DNA of 5,662 nt from assembly GCA_947458775.1 (NCBI GenBank), contig CANGZX010000055.1:1-5662 (forward strand), read 5' to 3'. This document shows positions 1 through 5,662 of this stretch, one piece after another (position 1 is the first letter of the stretch; each line of letters begins with the position of its first letter). This DNA is from Sphingobacteriaceae bacterium (lineage in GTDB: Bacteria; Bacteroidota; Bacteroidia; Sphingobacteriales; Sphingobacteriaceae). Made by a program: the position numbers and the translations under genes. The notes beneath the pieces were generated by a model. It did not search any database, was not told the origin of the DNA, and saw only the letters and a program-made list of their open reading frames with translations.

Positions 1-66
1 CAATAAGCTTAATCCATCTAGCGGTTTAGTAGCTTTTTTATACCATTCGTCTACTAATTCAGGCAC
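1..66 (-). CDS. Possible 5' end of a leftward gene, or part of a broken one (partial, unrecognised)
   Basis: On the minus strand the frame from 66 down to 1 is open for 22 codons and reads VPELVDEWYKKATKPLDG followed by LSLL. That composition (acidic, aromatic, lysine-rich) looks like real protein. It begins with GTG directly after an in-frame TAA at 69-67. Upstream of that stop the same frame continues back to an ATG at 126 and also reads plausibly (KWFRWYSVQKSD). So either the gene starts at the GTG, or a longer gene has been interrupted by a nonsense change. I do not recognise the product. The other minus-strand frames are closed here. The plus-strand frame open from 2 to 67 looks less protein-like. 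Confidence is low because only 66 bases are visible. Confidence 0.25.
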   Translation of the reverse strand, partial: MPELVDEWYKKATKPLDGLSLL

Positions 67-140
67 TTAGTCGGATTTTTGTACTGAATACCACCTAAAC
101 CATTTACCTATGCTTTTGCAAACCATCCATCGTAAAAGCT

Positions 141-761
141 ATGATAAGGTCTATATTTTTATGTATCCTCTTAATAGCACCTAACATGTTGTGTGCACAA
201 CTAGTTAAACCAATTACCCATATCTATTTCCCCGAGTTTAGTATAGCATTGCTCGATTATGAAGTAGAACCAGCAGAACAAAACAAGTTGATGCAAAATA
301 CGAAGCCGGCATTGCACCTGGCCTCCATACCCGGCGAACTACCGGAAGGGCGAAAAATTGTTATTAAAAGCACTAAAGCTATTATTTACAAATTAGAAGC
401 TCGCTATGAAACGGCTATTTTTATAATAGATAATGGCGTTACTTGCGATTTGAGTACTTGGAAAACCTATCTGTCACCATCAAAAGCGATACAAAAAACA
501 AAAAACTCAATTTATATATTCCCCAGCTATACCGATGCAGAGAAACAAAAATTCTTAGAAATAAATTTGACTGAAGTAAAAGAAGAGGTGAGAACCAATT
601 GCGGAGACACCTTTTATGAGCTGATTAAAAACAATACCGCACTAAACCAAGGCGCCGGCGAAGTGGCTATCTGTCGCTATTCGCTTAAAATTTCTGGACG
701 AGTTTTAAAAACGGGCAAAAGTTTTTTTAAACTGATTTACTTCGATATTCCTGTTGACTAA
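141..761 (+). CDS. Secreted protein of unknown function
   Basis: This encodes 206 residues. The start at 141 gives a classic signal peptide: arginine at position 3, a hydrophobic core at about residues 4-14, and a probable signal peptidase I site after LCA (residue 19, before Gln20). The Cys at 18 is preceded by N-M-L, which does not fit a lipobox, so a soluble periplasmic or exported protein is more likely than a lipoprotein. The mature part alternates beta-like hydrophobic runs (about 72-96, 123-128, 176-202) with charged loops and has three cysteines (102, 154, 178). No further membrane segment is visible. The last strand pair, roughly residues 179-203, is reminiscent of an edge of a beta-sandwich, but this is only an impression. 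I recognise no family. The gene ends in a 4-base tail-to-tail overlap with hslR and has no co-directional neighbour within the window upstream. The signal peptide supports that it is a real gene. Confidence 0.75.
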   Translation: MIRSIFLCILLIAPNMLCAQLVKPITHIYFPEFSIALLDYEVEPAEQNKLMQNTKPALHLASIPGELPEGRKIVIKSTKAIIYKLEARYETAIFIIDNGVTCDLSTWKTYLSPSKAIQKTKNSIYIFPSYTDAEKQKFLEINLTEVKEEVRTNCGDTFYELIKNNTALNQGAGEVAICRYSLKISGRVLKTGKSFFKLIYFDIPVD

Positions 762-1156
762 TCTTCCTCAAACCAACCCTCTTGCAATTCGTCAATTTCG
801 CGACGATCTTTTTTGGTTGGACGCCCGGCACCCCGATCTCGGGCAAGCATAGGAGAAAGAAAAGCAGATTTAAAAGCCTGCGTTTCTTCGGGCGGGGTTA
901 AATCTTCGTAATAGGCAATAACAGATTTGGCATCCATACGTTTTTCGAGCATATCGACCACTCGAATAGTTTTCTTTAAACCCCCTTTTTGAACTGTATA
1001 AATTTCGCCTATTTTAACCGCATAGGCGGGTTTAATAGCCTGTCCGCCTAATTTTACACGTCCGGCTTTACAAGCCTCGGTAGCTAAACTACGGGTTTTA
1101 AAAGCCCTTATCGCCCACAAATATTTATCAATACGTAACTTTTCTTTTTCAGCCAT
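758..1156 (-). CDS. hslR: Hsp15-type S4-domain RNA-binding protein
   Basis: This encodes 132 residues from the ATG at 1156. The frame extends to a TTG at 1174, but the ATG is preferred because the S4 domain begins only eight residues later, as in known Hsp15 proteins. The S4 RNA-binding domain spans about residues 8-52, with the hallmark RIDKYLWAIRAFKTRSLA start and a GRVKLGGQAIKPA turn. The C-terminal basic tail GRPTKKDRRE (111-120) matches the RPDKKERRD tail of E. coli Hsp15. In E. coli Hsp15 binds free 50S subunits carrying peptidyl-tRNA and helps recycle them. The shorter Firmicutes relative RqcP works in alanine tailing, but its proteins are about 90 residues and lack this tail, so the Hsp15 assignment is better. 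The gene is divergent from dapD across a 57-base spacer and convergent with the secreted-protein gene, so it is probably monocistronic. Family assignment is firm; the exact cellular role in Bacteroidota is inferred. Confidence 0.9.
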   Translation of the reverse strand: MAEKEKLRIDKYLWAIRAFKTRSLATEACKAGRVKLGGQAIKPAYAVKIGEIYTVQKGGLKKTIRVVDMLEKRMDAKSVIAYYEDLTPPEETQAFKSAFLSPMLARDRGAGRPTKKDRREIDELQEGWFEED

Positions 1157-1213
1157 GACGTTTCTATGAGACAATAATCCTCAAAAAACTGTTAATTTGC
1201 TAAAAATTAAATT
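1157..1213. promoter_or_regulatory. Divergent hslR/dapD promoter region
   Basis: These 57 AT-rich bases separate two divergently transcribed genes, so promoters for both should lie here or just inside hslR. For dapD, TTAATTTG at 1192-1199 matches five of the six fixed bases of the Bacteroidota -7 element TAnnTTTG and would give a leader of under 15 bases. I see no TTTG at the expected -33 distance. No convincing element is visible for hslR. There is no obvious operator-like inverted repeat. The leader just before the dapD ATG is A/T-only (AAAAATTAAATT), with no Shine-Dalgarno sequence, as is usual in this phylum. Confidence 0.35.
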
Positions 1214-2032
1214 ATGATTGCCGAATTACAACAAAAAATTGAAGCTGCTTGGGACAATAGACAGCTATTAAGCAATAAAGAATACACAGACGCCATTGAA
1301 ACTGTTATCCAAAAACTAGATCTTGGCGAAATACGTGTGGCAGAACCTATTGGCAACCGCTGGCATGTAAACGATTGGATTAAAAAAGCGGTTATTTTAT
1401 ACTTCCCAATTCGTCAAATGGAAGAAATAAAGGTAGGCCCTTTTGTTTTTCACGATAAAATGAAGTTGAAAACCAATTTCAAAGAGCAAGGTGTGCGTGT
1501 TGTACCTCACGGCTTGGCCCGTTATGGTGCGTACTTGGCTAAAGGTGTAATTATGATGCCATCGTATGTAAACATTGGAGCTTATGTAGATGAAGGCACC
1601 ATGGTGGATACCTGGGCAACAGTAGGCTCATGTGCGCAAATTGGTAAACATGTACACTTAAGCGGTGGTGTAGGAATTGGTGGAGTATTAGAGCCCGTAC
1701 AAGCAGCACCGGTAATTATTGAAGATAACTGCTTTATTGGCTCTAGAGCCATAGTGGTAGAAGGGGTGCATGTAGAAGCAGAAGCTGTTTTAGGAGCTAA
1801 TGTGGTACTTACTGCGTCAACCAAAATTATAGACGTTACGGGCGCCGATCCTGTTGAATACAAAGGTCGTGTACCTGCCCGTTCGGTGGTAATTCCGGGT
1901 TCATATACCAAAAAATTCCCTTCAGGAGAGTTTCAGGTACCTTGCGCCCTCATTATCGGCCAACGCAAAGAATCAACAGACAAAAAAACCTCTCTTAATG
2001 ATGCGTTAAGAGAAAACAAAGTAGCTGTTTAA
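1214..2032 (+). CDS. dapD: 2,3,4,5-tetrahydropyridine-2,6-dicarboxylate N-succinyltransferase
   Basis: This enzyme transfers succinyl from succinyl-CoA to tetrahydrodipicolinate in the succinylase branch of diaminopimelate and lysine synthesis; it is a cytosolic homotrimer. The 272 residues match the family's usual length (274 in E. coli). The N-terminal helical domain covers about 1-100 (RVAEP at 41-45, WIKKAVILYFPIR at 55-67). The left-handed beta-helix of hexapeptide repeats covers about 105-235 and includes the near-invariant MPSYVNIGAYVDEGTMVDTW (115-134), GSCAQIGKHVHLSGGVGIGG (138-157) and IIEDNCFIGSR (168-178). RVPARSVV (219-226) and a C-terminal tail with SLNDALR complete the fold. 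Asp132 aligns with Asp141, reported as functionally important in the mycobacterial enzyme. The partner Glu189 aligns with Ile180 here (see findings). It is the first gene of a tight rightward run; the glycosyltransferase starts eight bases after its stop. Identity is not in doubt. Confidence 0.96.
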   Translation: MIAELQQKIEAAWDNRQLLSNKEYTDAIETVIQKLDLGEIRVAEPIGNRWHVNDWIKKAVILYFPIRQMEEIKVGPFVFHDKMKLKTNFKEQGVRVVPHGLARYGAYLAKGVIMMPSYVNIGAYVDEGTMVDTWATVGSCAQIGKHVHLSGGVGIGGVLEPVQAAPVIIEDNCFIGSRAIVVEGVHVEAEAVLGANVVLTASTKIIDVTGADPVEYKGRVPARSVVIPGSYTKKFPSGEFQVPCALIIGQRKESTDKKTSLNDALRENKVAV

Positions 2033-2040
2033 GCAAAAAA

Positions 2041-3153
2041 ATGAACATTGGGTTTGAGGCTAAACGAGTATTTCACAATACTACCGGACTAGGTAATTAT
2101 AGCCGAGATTTGGTGCGCATACTCCATCGCTATTATCCTCAAAATCGCTATTTTTTATACAATCCTAAGCCATCCAAGAATATGCTTTTCGAATCACTGG
2201 GAGCTCAGGTAATAGAAAAAAGACCTTTGGGTGGGTTTTACTCCTTCTTTCCCAATCTATGGCGCCGTTTCGGCATCATCAACGATTTAAAGAGAGATCA
2301 AATTGAGCTGTTTCACGGCTTGTCGGGCGAACTACCTGTTGGGTTAGATAATGTAGGAATTAAAAGCGTAGTAACCATACACGATGTACTTTTTTTACGC
2401 TACCCCGAGTTTTATTCGTTTATAGATCGCAACATTTATTACCGCAAGTTTAAGCATGCGGCCGAGGCAGCTGACACGGTGATTGCCATTAGCGAACAAA
2501 CTAAAAGAGATATTGTGCAGTATTTGGGCATACCCGAAAATAAAATAACCGTGGTGTACCAAGGCTGCCACCAAGCCTTTAAAGAAACGTACTCGGTTGC
2601 GCATAAAGAAGCTCTCATTAAAAAATATCAGTTACCCAAGCAGTTCATTTTAAACGTAGGCACTATAGAGGCCCGGAAAAATATTCTGGTTGCGGTAAAA
2701 GCCCTAAAAAATATAGACACCACTTTGGTACTAGTTGGACGCAAAACAGCTTATGCGAAAGAAATTACAAGGTTTATTGCCGAGAATAAAATAGAACAAA
2801 AAGTAATTTTCTTAGAAGGATTATCTTCCGAGGAACTAGCCATACTTTACCAATTGGCCGATTTGTTTATTTACCCTTCCTTGTTCGAGGGATTTGGCAT
2901 TCCAATTATTGAAGCCTTGTTTTCCAAAACCCCTGTCATTACGTCTATCGGAAGTTGTTTTCCGGAAGCCGGCGGGCCTAGTACTTGCTACATCAACCCA
3001 ACTAGTGTGGATGATGTTGCTGAAGCTATTCGCAAAATTTTGGGCGATAAAGCCCTTCAACATAAAATGGGAGAAGATGGCAGCGTTTATGCGCAAAAAT
3101 TTACCGACGAAACCATTGCAAAAAATCTCATAAAAGTATACCAAGCACTTTAA
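2041..3153 (+). CDS. GT4-family glycosyltransferase (GT-B fold)
   Basis: This encodes 370 residues, a typical length for a retaining GT4 enzyme using a nucleotide-sugar donor. The N-terminal acceptor domain has the glycine-rich loop TGLGNYSRDL (15-24), FHGLSGELP (91-99) and TIHDVLFLRYPEF (112-124). The domain hinge carries VIAISEQTKRDI (147-158), common in mannosyl/rhamnosyl-type GT4 proteins. The C-terminal donor domain shows ILNVGTIEARKN (203-214), LVLVGRK (229-235) and the signature E-x7-E in FEGFGIPIIEA (Glu283 and Glu291), which contacts the donor. No signal peptide or membrane span is visible, so it should work at the cytoplasmic face of the membrane, for example in polysaccharide or glycolipid assembly. 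Sugar donor and acceptor cannot be told from sequence. It is wedged between dapD and tsaC with gaps of 8 and 5 bases, so it is very likely co-transcribed with them. No other polysaccharide gene is present, so it is not an obvious part of an O-antigen or capsule cluster here. Confidence 0.9.
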   Translation: MNIGFEAKRVFHNTTGLGNYSRDLVRILHRYYPQNRYFLYNPKPSKNMLFESLGAQVIEKRPLGGFYSFFPNLWRRFGIINDLKRDQIELFHGLSGELPVGLDNVGIKSVVTIHDVLFLRYPEFYSFIDRNIYYRKFKHAAEAADTVIAISEQTKRDIVQYLGIPENKITVVYQGCHQAFKETYSVAHKEALIKKYQLPKQFILNVGTIEARKNILVAVKALKNIDTTLVLVGRKTAYAKEITRFIAENKIEQKVIFLEGLSSEELAILYQLADLFIYPSLFEGFGIPIIEALFSKTPVITSIGSCFPEAGGPSTCYINPTSVDDVAEAIRKILGDKALQHKMGEDGSVYAQKFTDETIAKNLIKVYQAL

Positions 3154-3158
3154 TTGCT

Positions 3159-3722
3159 ATGAAAAACGAAGTAGAAAAAGCATTAGAAGTAGTAAAAGCT
3201 GGCGGCATAATCTTATACCCTACCGATACCATTTGGGGTATTGGTTGCGATGCCACCAACGAAGAAGCGGTACAAAAAGTAATGGCTTTAAAGGGGCGCT
3301 CTGCCTCCAAAAGCCTCATTGTATTAGTAGACAACGATACTAAATTGGCCAGCTATGTTCGCGAAATACCCGATGTAGCCTACGATTTAATAGAGTATGC
3401 CGAAAATCCCTTAACCATTGTATACTCCAATGCAAAAAACCTGGCTAAAAGTGTAATTAACGAGGATGGCAGCGTAGGTATTCGCGTAGTAAAACATAAC
3501 TTCTGCCAACAACTTATCCAACGCTTTCGCCTACCTATCGTTTCAACTTCGGCCAATATAAGCGGTGAGCCGGCTCCAAAAAATTTCAGCGAAGTAAGTC
3601 AAGAAATTATTGATGGAGTAGATTATGTAGTAAATTTGGAACAAGAAGTATCCGAAGAAAAAACACCTTCGACCATTATGAAACTAAGCCCCGATGGGCT
3701 CTTTACATTTATTAGAAGATAA
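3159..3722 (+). CDS. tsaC: L-threonylcarbamoyladenylate synthase (YrdC/TsaC type)
   Basis: This cytosolic enzyme makes threonylcarbamoyl-AMP from threonine, bicarbonate and ATP. The product is the donor for N6-threonylcarbamoyladenosine (t6A) at position 37 of ANN-decoding tRNAs. The 187 residues form a single YrdC domain, like E. coli TsaC (190), without the extra C-terminal domain of Sua5. Visible family motifs are the YPTDTIWGIGCDA strand-loop (20-32), LKGRSASKSL (44-53, with the conserved K-x-R then K), NPLTIVY (83-89, the position of the usual PGPxT) and the nucleotide-site VSTSANISGEP (128-138). TPSTIMKL (169-176) is the usual late strand. The start follows the glycosyltransferase stop by five bases, indicating co-transcription, and cca follows after a hairpin. 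The close homologue YciO is an alternative; motif content and the tRNA neighbour favour TsaC. Confidence 0.9.
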   Translation: MKNEVEKALEVVKAGGIILYPTDTIWGIGCDATNEEAVQKVMALKGRSASKSLIVLVDNDTKLASYVREIPDVAYDLIEYAENPLTIVYSNAKNLAKSVINEDGSVGIRVVKHNFCQQLIQRFRLPIVSTSANISGEPAPKNFSEVSQEIIDGVDYVVNLEQEVSEEKTPSTIMKLSPDGLFTFIRR

Positions 3723-3756
3723 GGACTAAATTAGGCTTTCTTTAAAGAATTTGTCC
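3723..3756 (+). terminator. Bulged hairpin directly after tsaC (weak terminator or mRNA structure)
   Basis: Starting at the base after the tsaC stop, GGACtAAATT (3723-3732, one bulged T) pairs with AATTTGTCC (3748-3756) in nine base pairs. Inside, CTTT (3736-3739) pairs with AAAG (3744-3747) around a CTTT loop, with AGG (3733-3735) unpaired on one side. The 3' flank is AAAGGGCATG, not a T-run, so this is not a canonical Rho-independent terminator. It could reduce read-through, set an mRNA processing end or act on cca expression. The structure is read directly from the sequence; its function is inferred. Confidence 0.4.
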
Positions 3757-3779
3757 AAAGGGCATGCTCTTCAATTACC

Positions 3780-5192
3780 ATGAAAAAACACCTCACACAG
3801 CCCATTTTTAAACAATTAAGTACACTGGCCAAACAATCGGGCGTAGAAGCGTATGTAATTGGGGGCTATGTACGTGATATTTTCTTGGGCCGCCCTTCTA
3901 AAGATCTCGATATTTTAGTAATTGGACAGGGTATTACCTTTGCCGAAGAAGTAGGAAAACACCTGAAGTGCAAAGTATCGGTGTTTAAAAATTTTGGCAC
4001 TGCTATGTTGCGCTATCAAGATTTAGAGATTGAATTTGTAGGTGCTCGTAAAGAATCCTATCGCTCGGATTCTAGAAAACCCATTGTAGAAAATGGCACG
4101 TTGGAAGACGATCAACTACGCCGAGATTTTACCATAAACGCCTTAGCTATTAGCTTAAATGAAGCAAATTTTGGCGAACTATTAGATCCTTTTGGTGGCC
4201 TAGCCGATTTAGAACAAAAACTAATCCGTACTCCGCAAAATCCACTCGAAACTTTTTCCGATGACCCCTTGCGCATGATGCGGGCCATCCGCTTTGCTAG
4301 TCAGCTTAATTTTGCTATTGATGAAGCTGCCCTTACGGCTATAAAAACTCTCGTAGAGCGTATGCACATTGTATCGCAAGAGCGCATTACCGACGAGCTA
4401 AACAAAATCATCTTATCGCCTACCCCATCTATCGGCTTTAACTATTTATTTGATACTGGCTTATTACAATTAATATTTCCACAAATGGCAGCCCTACACG
4501 GGGTAGAAACCATCAACGGAAAATCGCATAAAGATAATTTTTACCATACCCTACAGGTATTAGACAATATTACTGAACATACTGAGGATCTTTGGTTACG
4601 CTGGGCTGCCATTTTACACGATATTGCCAAGCCACCTACCAAACGTTTCGATCCGAAACACGGATGGACCTTTCATGGCCACGAAGATAAAGGTGCCCGC
4701 ATGGTACCCAAATTATTTGCCCAACTCAAATTGCCACAAAACGATAAGATGAAATTTGTACAAAAATTAGTGCAATTACACCTTAGACCTATTGTATTGG
4801 CACAAGAAAAGGTAACCGACTCGGCCGTAAGGCGTTTATTAGTTGATGCTGGAGAAGATATTGATGCCCTGATGTTGCTTTGCCATGCCGATGTAACCAC
4901 AAAAAACGAATATAAACTCAAAAAATATCGTCAGAATTTTGAGCATGTGAAACTCAAATTAAAAGATGTAGAAGAACGAGATTCGCTACGAAATTGGCAA
5001 CCACCAGTAAGTGGCAGCGACATTATGGACACCTTTAATTTAAAAGAAGGAAAAGAGGTAGGTGTATTAAAAAATCAAATTAGGGAGGCTATTTTAGAAG
5101 GAGAAATACGAAACTCTAGAGATGAAGCATTAGTGTATATGCGGAAAAAGGGTGAAGAACTCGGTTTAGCTGTGGTAAAAAACCTAACATAA
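3780..5192 (+). CDS. cca: CCA-adding tRNA nucleotidyltransferase with HD domain
   Basis: This enzyme adds or repairs the 3'-terminal CCA of tRNAs in the cytosol without a nucleic acid template. The 470 residues have the class II layout. The head domain holds YVIGGYVRD (25-33), the metal-binding Asp42-Leu-Asp44 in KDLDILV, and LRRDFTINALA (113-123) with DPFGGLADL (136-144). The neck holds DDPLRMMRAIRFA (161-173), whose D-D-x-x-R is the amino-acid template motif that selects CTP and ATP. A body region follows, and then an HD-type domain with His256, the His280-Asp281 pair in ILHDIAKP, HGHE (299-302) and Asp371. In this family the HD domain can give phosphohydrolase activity. No second nucleotidyltransferase is seen nearby, so full CCA addition rather than a split CC/A system is likely. 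Translation starts at the ATG at 3780, 57 bases after tsaC. The pairing with tsaC makes sense as both mature tRNA. Confidence 0.95.
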   Translation: MKKHLTQPIFKQLSTLAKQSGVEAYVIGGYVRDIFLGRPSKDLDILVIGQGITFAEEVGKHLKCKVSVFKNFGTAMLRYQDLEIEFVGARKESYRSDSRKPIVENGTLEDDQLRRDFTINALAISLNEANFGELLDPFGGLADLEQKLIRTPQNPLETFSDDPLRMMRAIRFASQLNFAIDEAALTAIKTLVERMHIVSQERITDELNKIILSPTPSIGFNYLFDTGLLQLIFPQMAALHGVETINGKSHKDNFYHTLQVLDNITEHTEDLWLRWAAILHDIAKPPTKRFDPKHGWTFHGHEDKGARMVPKLFAQLKLPQNDKMKFVQKLVQLHLRPIVLAQEKVTDSAVRRLLVDAGEDIDALMLLCHADVTTKNEYKLKKYRQNFEHVKLKLKDVEERDSLRNWQPPVSGSDIMDTFNLKEGKEVGVLKNQIREAILEGEIRNSRDEALVYMRKKGEELGLAVVKNLT

Positions 5193-5205
5193 GCAGACAT
5201 AAAAT

Positions 5206-5238
5206 TTTCCTTAATTCACTACGTTATTATTAATTTTG
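5206..5238 (+). promoter_or_regulatory. Probable Bacteroidota-type promoter for the last gene
   Basis: TAATTTTG at 5231-5238 is an exact match to the Bacteroidota primary-sigma -7 consensus TAnnTTTG. TTTC at 5206-5209 lies 21 bases upstream and is one base off the -33 element TTTG. Initiation would fall near 5245, giving a leader of about 15 bases before the ATG at 5260. The element lies in the 67-base gap after cca. No T-run-backed hairpin terminator is visible in that gap, so read-through from cca is also possible. Confidence 0.45.
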
Positions 5239-5259
5239 AGTAAGCAATACGAATAACTA

Positions 5260-5662
5260 ATGGCTATATACAGATTTAAGATTTCTTTTGAAGATTACGA
5301 TGAGGTTGAACGAGAAATCGATATCAAATCAACTCAAACATTTGAAGATTTACATCGTGCCCTACACCGTAGTACGGGCTACCCTGCTGAAGTTTCTTCT
5401 TCTTTTTATGTAAGTAACGACTTTTGGAACAAGGGTCAAGAAATTGCCTTTTTACCTTCAGAAAAAAAGATAGAGCAAGGTGTATCCTTAATGGATAAAT
5501 CTAAACTGAGCAGCTTTATAGACGATCCGCATCAGAAATTTTATTATACCTACAATTTCGAACGTCCCTTTGATTTTCATGTGCAGTTGATAAAAATTAT
5601 ACTTGATGAAGAAAACGGGAAAGAATACCCAAATACCTTTCGCAGCATAGGAGAAGCCCCTA
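5260..5662 (+). CDS. pRiA4b ORF-3-like / IS1096 TnpR-passenger family protein (3' end beyond window)
   Basis: The frame is open from the ATG at 5260 to the window edge (134 codons and one base), so the C-terminus is missing. The opening IYRFKISFEDYDEVEREIDI (3-22) and TFEDLHRALHRSTGY (27-41) match the N-terminal strand and helix of the pRiA4b ORF-3-like family. FYVSNDFWNKGQEI (49-62), the acidic hinge SKLSSFIDDPHQKF (81-94), YYTYNFERPFDFHVQLIKI (95-113) and YPNTFRSIGEAP (123-134) follow in family order. The family YDFGDxWxH core is changed here to YNFERPFDFH, with Phe104 at the Trp position. Family members are often named after a plasmid or IS1096, but standalone chromosomal copies are widespread in Bacteroidota, and nothing here suggests a mobile element. 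Biochemical function is unknown. About 30-60 more residues are expected. The gene has its own likely promoter. Confidence 0.85.
   Translation, partial: MAIYRFKISFEDYDEVEREIDIKSTQTFEDLHRALHRSTGYPAEVSSSFYVSNDFWNKGQEIAFLPSEKKIEQGVSLMDKSKLSSFIDDPHQKFYYTYNFERPFDFHVQLIKIILDEENGKEYPNTFRSIGEAP

Noticed and set aside
2..70. Tail of a rightward gene ending at TAG 68-70
   Set aside because: The 22 codons are serine/asparagine-rich and less protein-like than the opposite strand, and they match no C-terminus I know.
76..118. Promoter for the secreted-protein gene from TTTTTG (76-81) and TGCTTTTG (111-118)
   Set aside because: The second element lacks the A of TAnnTTTG, and the spacing of 29 bases is well beyond the usual 19-21.
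1157..1174. Longer hslR start at the TTG at 1174, adding six residues
   Set aside because: TTG is a rare start, and the ATG at 1156 puts the S4 domain at the usual distance from the N-terminus. The extra residues match nothing in the family.
1582..1911. 109-codon minus-strand frame inside dapD
   Set aside because: It is a shadow of the repetitive beta-helix coding sequence: Ser/Thr/Pro-rich with no domain, and dapD on the other strand is certain.
2836..3144. 102-codon minus-strand frame inside the glycosyltransferase gene
   Set aside because: It lies wholly opposite the conserved donor domain and its product has no recognisable motif.
2041..3153. Glycogen or sucrose synthase identity for the GT4 enzyme
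   Set aside because: At 370 residues it is too short, and it lacks the N-terminal KTGGL-type motif of bacterial glycogen synthases.
3762..3767. GCATGC palindrome before cca as an operator
   Set aside because: A six-base palindrome is expected by chance and it has no second copy or longer symmetry in the gap.
5260..5662. Mobile element suggested by the IS1096/TnpR family name
   Set aside because: The name is historical. No transposase, inverted repeats or target duplication is visible, and codon use looks like the neighbours.

Overview
This window reads as an ordinary chromosomal stretch from a member of the Bacteroidota. It is AT-rich (about 40 % G+C by eye). Start codons follow A/T-rich leaders with no clear Shine-Dalgarno sequence, and one exact match to the Bacteroidota -7 promoter element (TAnnTTTG) lies before the last gene. 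The protein types also fit: a Bacteroidota-like DapD, a single CCA-adding enzyme and a pRiA4b ORF-3-like protein. I cannot place it below phylum.

Layout. At positions 1-140 there is no confident gene. The minus strand carries one reading frame that looks like protein but is split by an in-frame TAA. Next comes a secreted protein of unknown function (141-761, +). It converges on, and overlaps by 4 bases, an Hsp15/HslR-type S4 RNA-binding protein (758-1156, -). A short divergent spacer (1157-1213) separates that gene from dapD (1214-2032, +), which encodes tetrahydrodipicolinate N-succinyltransferase of lysine and diaminopimelate synthesis. Eight bases after dapD comes a GT4-family glycosyltransferase (2041-3153, +). 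Five bases further on is tsaC (3159-3722, +), the threonylcarbamoyl-AMP synthase used for tRNA t6A. A 57-base gap with a strong bulged hairpin precedes cca (3780-5192, +), the tRNA CCA-adding enzyme. After a 67-base gap with a likely promoter, a pRiA4b ORF-3-like (IS1096 TnpR-passenger family) gene begins at 5260 and runs off the window.

How the genes fit together. dapD, the glycosyltransferase and tsaC are so tightly spaced that they are probably one transcript, and cca may be a hairpin-separated extension of it. TsaC and Cca both act on tRNA (position-37 modification and 3'-end completion). HslR acts on stalled 50S-peptidyl-tRNA complexes, so much of the window serves translation. DapD and the glycosyltransferase could both feed the cell envelope, but the glycosyltransferase substrate is unknown.

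I found no mobile element with ends, no CRISPR, no RNA gene and no clearly new system. The points most worth a second look are an apparent change at a reported DapD catalytic position, the uncharacterised secreted protein, the interrupted leftward frame at the left edge and the hairpin before cca.
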